A stretch of DNA of 64,000 nucleotides, from assembly GCF_022605725.1 (NCBI RefSeq), contig NC_065547.1, positions 20,067,167 to 20,131,166 on the forward strand, written 5' to 3'. Position 1 is the stretch's first letter. Every line of letters starts with the position of its first letter. This DNA is from Anthonomus grandis grandis. Taxonomy: Eukaryota; Arthropoda; Insecta; Coleoptera; Curculionidae. Position numbers and translations under genes: made by a program. The notes beneath the pieces are model-generated. The model was not told the origin of the DNA. It did no database searches and saw only the letters and a list, made by a program, of their open reading frames with translations. Below, piece after piece: positions 58,335-64,000 of the stretch.

Positions 58335-59165
58335 CAACTGGCTACCTTAAGGTTGGTATATCAGTTTAAAGGGCAATATAATCTCATATCTTCGAACCCA
58401 CAGATGTAAATAGCTCCGCACTTTTGCGGAGCATTTTACATCTGTGTTCGAACCGAAAAAAAACAACATCGGTTGACCCGTAGTGCGGGCATACACGATC
58501 CGGGTTCAACGGATGCGGGAGAAACGCAGCGGTACCGCATTGGTAGAACAACACATAGGTTTAAATAGGAGGCAATACACGACGCGTTAGCACCGCATCG
58601 ACGGAAGAGAAACGCAGCTTGCTGCGGTAGCAACAGGCGACGGACGACGGGATGGTCCTAGCCAACGCATGTATTTAAATGTATCTCGGTACACGTTCTG
58701 CTTGTAACGCGCGTTTTTGGTCATTTTCACCGAAATTATTACATTAAATATCTTGTTTTAATCCAGTTAACAATTCGCCAAATGATTTTTTAGACATTCT
58801 GTAATAATTGAAAAACTTATCATTATACTGCCGAATATTTGTATAAAATTTGTTCGATTTTTTTTTCTACACCACTTTCAAAATATGGATGCCTTCAATG
58901 TTTACGTTATACTGACTCTCGCAAAACATCTTCTGCTTCAAGACCACAAATAATTCTTAGCAATGAAGACATTATTTCTTGATGAAAGTCTCGAAGTAAT
59001 TAAATTTCGGAATTTTTCCTAGTGCATATTCGTTTTGAACGCAGTATGTATCGCGTATATCCCATGCCGTCCGTTGAAACCGGATCGTGTATACCCGCAC
59101 TACGCGAAGAGTACGCAAAAATGTGTTGTAATAAAAGACATTTTATCAACTTAAGTGGCTTGCAA
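58335..59165. mobile_element. GC-richer insertion with a long hairpin and inverted 40 bp blocks
   Basis: Interrupts the copy 2 repeat. At 58391-58452 a hairpin of about 27 base pairs closes on CTTT (TTCGAACC...CACAGATGTAAA and its complement). GTAGTGCGGGCATACACGAT (58479-58498) is inverted at 59085-59107 (ATCGTGTATACCCGCACTAC), with a further TTCAACGGA/TCCGTTGAA match. Many CG dinucleotides. Both strands contain short open frames without known motifs. Element type unknown. Confidence 0.6.
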
Positions 59166-59197
59166 CCACTTGGTAAGTCAAGTGGTTGCCTCATAGC

Positions 59198-59335
59198 GTC
59201 ACACATTATTTTAAATTAACAATATAAATTACACATAAAACGATTTAAAATTCTAAATTAAATTTTAAATTGTTTTGTGTATAATATGTTTTATATGTAT
59301 TTTAAATATAATAATTTAAAATAATGTGTGACGCA
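59198..59335. repeat. Perfect 23 bp inverted repeat
   Basis: GCGTCACACATTATTTTAAA at 59198 and its complement ending at 59335, about 90 bp apart, with AT-rich sequence between. It joins the right end of copy 2 to a second, inverted copy of that end. Confidence 0.65.
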
Positions 59336-61069
59336 AACAGCACCAACATTTTTTTTTGTAAAATATGCATCTATTATTTGCAAAAAAATAACTATTGTTA
59401 TTTTACTAGTATTTTTTGCACTAAATAAGGTACAAAAATAACACTGCAGTAACTAGCATTTTTAATACGTTTAATTTTACGTTTAGTTAACATTTTAAAA
59501 AAGACCAGTTGATTATGATTGTTACAATTATCATTGTCGCGAATGTAAAGATATTAGCGGACAAACACTTGATGCCAATATTCGCGAGGAATTTCAAAAC
59601 AGACTTCATTATTGTCTCGCGAATAATAGAGAATAATTTAATAAAATAAAATATATTAAGCTAAATTGTTTATTTTTTATTAAACACCTTTGTACACCCT
59701 TACTTTTTATATCTTTAAATTCTAAACCTAAACTAAACTTTTACACCTAAATTATTTAAATGCGTACTTCGGAATGGTATCTCTAAAACGATAGTTTTAA
59801 CATATTTAATTTAATAAATTTTCTCTTTAATTCGCAATGACTGTCACCTAAAATTCGTCTCATTTGAATTCCTCAATATCTTGCATTATTTAAATATTAT
59901 AGCTGTATTAGAATTATTCTTCAATATAAATAGGAATGTATTTGCTGGCAGCAAACTTGCTGTTTTGCTGGAACAAAGCGGAAATCAATTCTATTTTTTT
60001 ACGTCTATTCAACATTTCTAAATGAATATCTATTGCATTGCAAAGAAACCTGTAGAAGCCGATTAAATAATTTATTTCTGTAAAAAAATTGGAAAATATA
60101 ATACCTTAATCAATTGTCGAAAACGAAAATATTTTTAGTACGAAGGCATATTTTGAGGATTGGCAAATGTGTCATAATAACAAGTTTTTCTTGGAGCACT
60201 TGAAATACTTGGATCACGAATATCTCTGAGAGCGGCTACAGAATAGGAGAAACGATAACATTATTTTATATACTCATTATTTTATACACCCCGGAAAATC
60301 TCAGGTAGCATTTTTTTCTGAAACGGCGACATTAATAGTTCTTGTGACTAAACAACACCTTCCCACATTTTTCCTTTGTGATGACTTAAGAGGAGGAAAA
60401 GGAGATCAAAAGCAAAATTACGGATATAGAACTTGAGTTATGCGGCACTTTAGTTAGTTGAAAATTACTTCAAGCAGATTGTTGTATTATTAACGATGAA
60501 TTGGTTGAAGTTTTACTTCATAATTTTAAAACTACTCGTTTTGTTGATACGCACAGTTGTGAATAATAAGGAGCTATATTAGTACTTCTATACTACTGTA
60601 AATGATTCTATTTTGGAAATAATATTTTTTCTAAATTTTAAGGCTCGTTTTCACTTTTTACTTCTATGGCATTCAGCTTTAGAAAGATGGCGTCAAGTGA
60701 TGTTCTTGCTTTTATTCTTGTACCAAAGGAATAAGATGAATAAAAAAACGTGTGAGGGAAAAAATAGATTCAAAAAAGGGATCAGTTGGGAATATCTCCT
60801 ATTCTTAAAAGAGAATTTTTCTATGAAAAAATATATCTGTATATTTTCTGCTTGCTCTCCATGTTGACTTGTTTAACCTTCAAGACAACTTTTATTTCAC
60901 TGCTATTACTGTTACATAAAAAACGAGCTACACATCGCAAATATATTGGGTTTATATATATTTATTTAATCGTTATAAATTTAGGCCATCTCTTTAAACC
61001 ATCAATAAACCAGATAATGTTTGAATAAAGGCTTGAATAACCACTCTTCTACAATCCTTTTCTTTTTAG
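59336..61069. other. Intronic stretch, nothing recognised
   Basis: 1.7 kb of AT-rich DNA ending in the polypyrimidine tract of exon H. Open frames at 60613-61028 are hydrophobic, low-complexity and unassigned. Confidence 0.5.
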
Positions 61070-61331
61070 ATATTTTACGGATACATTAGCTGCGATTATA
61101 ACGCAGGCAAAGAGGAGCGGTCGCTTTGACCTAGGCATTTTAGATTTAGGTGCTGGGGGTGAAGTCGTCAAACGCGTGAGGTGCGTCACCTTTATGAGGA
61201 AACACTCAACCGGAACTGCCCCTACAGAACTTCATACCGTTCATGTAGAGCGAGGAATGTCTTGGCCCGAAGCTCTAGAAAAATTTGCTGATCTTATTGG
61301 AGAAAATGAAGGATTCTGGGTGTCACATCAG
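61070..61331 (+). CDS. sno: strawberry notch exon H, last exon in the window
   Basis: About 87 residues from acceptor TTTTCTTTTTAG (to 61069) to donor GTACCA (61332). It encodes YFTDTLAAIITQAKRSGRFD, LGILDLGAGGEVVKRV, a more variable loop, then LHTVHVERGMSWPEALEKFA and EGFWVSHQ. ILDLGAGGE and VERGMSWPEA match conserved family positions. The exon ends in phase 0. Family proteins continue for well over 100 residues past this point, so at least one further exon lies to the right of the window. I looked for it in 61332-64000 and saw nothing convincing. Confidence 0.95.
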
Positions 61332-61496
61332 GTACCAGTTAATATGTACTTGTTAATAGTTTTAAGCATGAACTTATTATAGCTAGGAATTTTTTTTCTA
61401 TTTCTGCGAAATATACTAAACATGGGAAGAAAACACACAAACAAAGGAAAGAAGAAAGGTTTTAGATAGTAGATGGGTTTTTATGAGTCAACTTCT

Positions 61497-61656
61497 TATA
61501 GTTGACGTCATACATAATTTATTTTGGTCACCTGTCAAAAAACCTGCTTTCCACCCGTCAAACAATGTAAATAGCAGGTCGCAACCATTGTTTGACTGGT
61601 GGTAAGCAGGTTTTTTGACAGGTGACCAAAATAGATTATGTTTGACGCCAACTATA
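61497..61656. mobile_element. Snap-back element, 70 bp arms
   Basis: TATAGTTGACGTCA at the left and its near-complement TGACGCCAACTATA at the right, with arms 61497-61566 and 61585-61656 and an 18 bp centre. Pairing is above 90% by eye; GGTCACCTGTCAAAAAACC pairs exactly with its partner. Lies 165 bp after exon H. Confidence 0.8.
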
Positions 61657-62891
61657 ATTCTTTATTTCCCCTTAAATTTATTAGATTCAAAGCACACAAA
61701 TCAAGTGGTTTTTAATGAATCAGAATTGCTTTCAATTATACATACAACGGATTGTCTGTAACATATTCTTATCAGTTTTCTTTATGTATTTGACAAAAGT
61801 AAAAATAGTACAAAACTTAGTATAAAAAAAGGTACTCTTAATCAATATTGATTACGTAAACGGTTTTCGAGGAAAAACTATTTTTATTAGTTTTGCACAA
61901 ATATTATGCTATATTCCAGTATCTCTAAAGGTTTCAAGTTATGGCAATAATTTTCCATATAATATCAAGTAGGTAAAAGTAAACTTATAGTTTTAGTTTT
62001 AAAAGAATGCAAGAGGCAGTAATAAAATTGCTGTATCTTACTGCAGTCTCCTGTATATTATAAATATATATTCACAACAAAAGATTTTATTTATTTATAC
62101 AAAATTTCACTATAATCAAAAAAAATATTGGATCTGAAATAGGTTTGAAACTTGAAATAAACTTGGACTGCAGCTTAATTTTAATTGGAGTTTGATTTAA
62201 TTTTATTAACAATGGATTTTTGTATATATTGTGCTGAGTTGGTATTTGCTGCTATGGTTTTATAGACATATTTGAAAATATTTATATATATTGAATATTC
62301 GTACTTTATATCTCTTAGCTATGTACCGCGTACTTAATAACTTATTAATTCTTATTATCTGTTGTACTTTGAATGATGTTCTGAAATTGAATGAAAAATG
62401 TACGTTTATTAAATGAAATCCTCTGTATATGTTTACATAAATTAAAAGTTATTATAATAATATATATATTAAATACTCTATTTCAGAAGTGTGTAGAGCA
62501 ATAAAACCTCATTAGGTATGCAAAAGTGGTACCTGGTGATCCACCAATATTTTATGCCACTACCTAAGTTGGGTATTAGTTTCAATGTAAAATTCTTTCT
62601 TTTCGTTGATTGCAGGTAGTGCCACCCGGTTTTGGGTCAATTTATGAGTTTTGCCCATTGTTACCCACTGATAAACATTGAAAACGGTTCGCCAAAGGCG
62701 TGCAACTGGGACTTGTTTTTTATCTTATAATTAATGTACTTAAATGCTATTTTATTTTAGAAAGTTACTTTTGTTTAAATGGAATAATATATTTTTTTCA
62801 CAAATTTATTGAACATAATATGTAGAGTAAAACAGTTGAAAATGTCACTTTTGGATCTGGCACTTTTTGAACAGTGTATAACAATTTTAAA
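61657..62891. other. Intronic stretch, nothing recognised
   Basis: A short imperfect inverted pair, ATGCCACTACCT (about 62553) and AGGTAGTGCCAC (62616), may be part of a transposon end. No next strawberry notch exon was found. Confidence 0.45.
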
Positions 62892-64000
62892 TTATAATAG
62901 ATTGTAGTCTTCTTCGTCATCTGACGAACTGTCATCACCTCTTGACATTATAATTAAAGGATCGACTGTCTGATCGATGAGGTTGTCAAGATCCCACATT
63001 TTGTCCTCTTGCTTAATTACATGCTGGACTGCTTTTCGCCAATTCTCTGGTGTCGCTTCCGTAATGGCTTGATCAAACAGTAGCTTAACATCTTTCATTT
63101 TAAAAGTCGTGTTTTGTCTTGCTACAAATCCTTTTACCTGCGCCCATATCAGTTCTATAGGATTTAGTTCGCAATGATATGGCGGTAAGCGCAGTACAGT
63201 TATATTATATTTTTCGGCTATATCTTCCACGGCGTATTTCATGAAACGAGTTTTGTGTAAGTTTGCTATTGCCAGCAGTTCTTTTTTTATCAAATTTGCT
63301 TCAAACGCAATACCTTTTGCAGTCAGCCAATCGATAATTTCTTGCTTTCTCCAACTTGAAGTTGGCGTCTTCTCTATTCGCCGTGAATGATAGCTTGCGT
63401 TATCCATAACCACCACCGAATTAGCCGGAAGAAATTTTATCATTTCACCAAAATAGTCCTCGAAAACGTCTGAGTTCATGTCTTCATGGTAATCTCCTGT
63501 GCGAGTCGACTCAAAGGTTAGCAGACCTTCTTTTAAAAATCCCTCTTCGCTTCCAATATGTGTGATTATAAGTCTTTTTCCTTTTCCCGAAGGTACTTTA
63601 ATACCCGTAGACAGGCCTTCTATGAAAGCTGGGCGAGCACTGGTTATATTTTTGTCTTGCCACATTTTATCAAGCAGTACCGCTCCCTGCGGTACTGCTT
63701 GATAGTTCTGAAGTATTGTCGTCTCCAACAAACAATTTCGTCGCTCTCCAGTAAAAGTGCTTTGCGGTTATGCTTTTCCCAAGCAAAATCCATATTTTTT
63801 AAAGTTTTCCATAAAAGTTTTTTACTTATCAACGGAATACTGTCATCTCGGCCAAGCTCCATTAAAATTTTGTCTAGGGTGGGTATTTCCTTTTTAAAAT
63901 AAAAAGAGTGAACTTTTCTTCGAATTATACATTTAGCATTTTCATCAAGGACTTTTGTAGGTCGTCCTGGCTTTTGCTTGGGAGATTCCACTTGACCTGC
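62892..64000 (-). pseudogene. DD82E (Sailor-like) Tc1/mariner-superfamily transposase
   Basis: Two minus-strand frames make one protein: 63991 to 63705 (PKQKPGRPTKVLDENAKCII, TLDKILMELGRDDSIPL, LLWKTLKNMDFAWEKHNRKA) and 63731 to 62892 (WQDKNITSARPAFIEGLSTG, IGSEEGFLKEGLLTFESTRT, SVVVMDNASYHSRRIEKTPT, YHCELNPIELIWAQVKGFVA), ending in an acidic tail (RGDDSSSDDEEDYNLL). Between the aspartate of MDN and the glutamate of NPIE there are 82 residues, the spacing I associate with the DD82E or Sailor group. The segment that should hold the first catalytic aspartate is missing, replaced by a perfect palindrome (63668-63704) where the frame also shifts. The N-terminus runs off the window. Confidence 0.85.
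63668..63704. repeat. Perfect 16 bp palindrome inside the DD82E transposase
   Basis: TATCAAGCAGTACCGC, loop TCCCT, then the exact complement. It lies where the first catalytic aspartate block should be encoded and where the reading frame changes. Confidence 0.92.

Larger units (their letters stand above)
1841..61331 (+). other. sno: strawberry notch gene, partial span (exons A-H)
   Basis: Span of eight consecutive coding exons of one gene. Strawberry notch proteins are large nuclear proteins with a split helicase-like fold, linked in flies to Notch and EGFR signalling and in vertebrates (SBNO1/2) to transcriptional control. The family is assigned from long conserved blocks across exons C to H, including LPPNTLDQLIDELGGPENVA, ISEAASSGISLQ, QFGRTHRSNQ and VERGMSWPEA. 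All seven junctions are GT-AG and restore one frame (split codons AGT, GCT, GGT, AGT, AGG, a phase 0 junction, AAA). The N-terminal helicase half must lie upstream of the window, and the final C-terminal part beyond 64000. No start codon, promoter, stop or poly(A) site of this gene is visible. About 59.5 kb of genomic DNA carries 1589 nt of coding sequence. Confidence 0.93.

Noticed and set aside
62620..62690. A CAG acceptor at 62615 followed by an open stretch ending in TGA, as a possible last strawberry notch exon
   Set aside because: The translation (starting VVPPGFG) does not resemble the conserved C-terminus of the family, and it is too short.
63499..63902. Plus-strand open frames of 67 and 114 codons
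   Set aside because: Antisense shadows of the minus-strand DD82E transposase.
1..64000. CRISPR arrays, operons, riboswitches and bacterial promoters
   Set aside because: No regularly spaced direct repeats with unique spacers are seen, and spliced exons and insect transposons make the window clearly eukaryotic.

Overview
This is eukaryotic DNA, almost certainly from an insect. It is AT-rich, has GT-AG introns, and carries insect-type transposons (BEL/Pao, Ty3/gypsy, jockey-like LINEs, many mariner relatives). A beetle is a reasonable guess, but the sequence alone does not settle the order.

The only host gene I can support runs on the + strand across almost the whole window. It is the strawberry notch homologue (sno in flies, SBNO1/2 in vertebrates). 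Eight consecutive coding exons (A to H) lie at 1841-2162, 4361-4485, 4589-4771, 13976-14150, 44100-44285, 44345-44546, 57862-57995 and 61070-61331. All seven junctions are GT-AG and keep one reading frame, giving about 529 codons in 1589 nt with no internal stop. The exons encode the acidic linker after the N-terminal helicase half and then most of the C-terminal helicase-like domain (ISEAASSGISLQ and QFGRTHRSNQ motifs). The 5' half and the last exon or exons lie outside the window. The introns are about 2.2, 0.1, 9.2, 29.9, 0.06, 13.3 and 3.1 kb.

Everything else is intron filled with transposable elements. From left to right: a TIR element (272-864); a LINE tail (3075-3729); a mariner relative with ~0.5 kb inverted ends (7142-9514); two more mariner relics, one rearranged (10.2-13.1 kb); a BEL/Pao retrotransposon with LTRs and a 5 bp target duplication (15176-21582), sitting in an older repeat that also holds an 8 bp-TSD element (21646-23338); a SINE-like tRNA head and hammerhead-like ribozyme (24103-24424); a dead gypsy element (25.6-29.5 kb); a mariner relic (29.6-30.6 kb); a minus-strand LINE (32.2-33.8 kb); a broken Tc1 (34395-35560); a mariner fragment (38.7 kb); a minus-strand BEL relic (40.4-42.1 kb); a long-TIR element (42.3-43.8 kb); nested repeats (44.5-45.7 kb); a PIF/Harbinger relic (46.3-47.9 kb); a TTAA-flanked MITE (48181-48587); a second hammerhead-like motif (49734-49775); a LINE tail (50.1 kb); a nearly intact mariner relative (50942-52248); another BEL relic (53.4-55.3 kb); fold-back elements (57.0-57.7, 58.4-59.2 and 61.5 kb); and a DD82E-type transposase entering from the right edge (62892-64000).

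Most worth following are the two hammerhead-like motifs whose three stems covary, one sharing a strand with a tRNA-like head; and two transposases that each lost a catalytic residue exactly at a perfect short palindrome. I found no CRISPR array, no operon and no intact second host gene.
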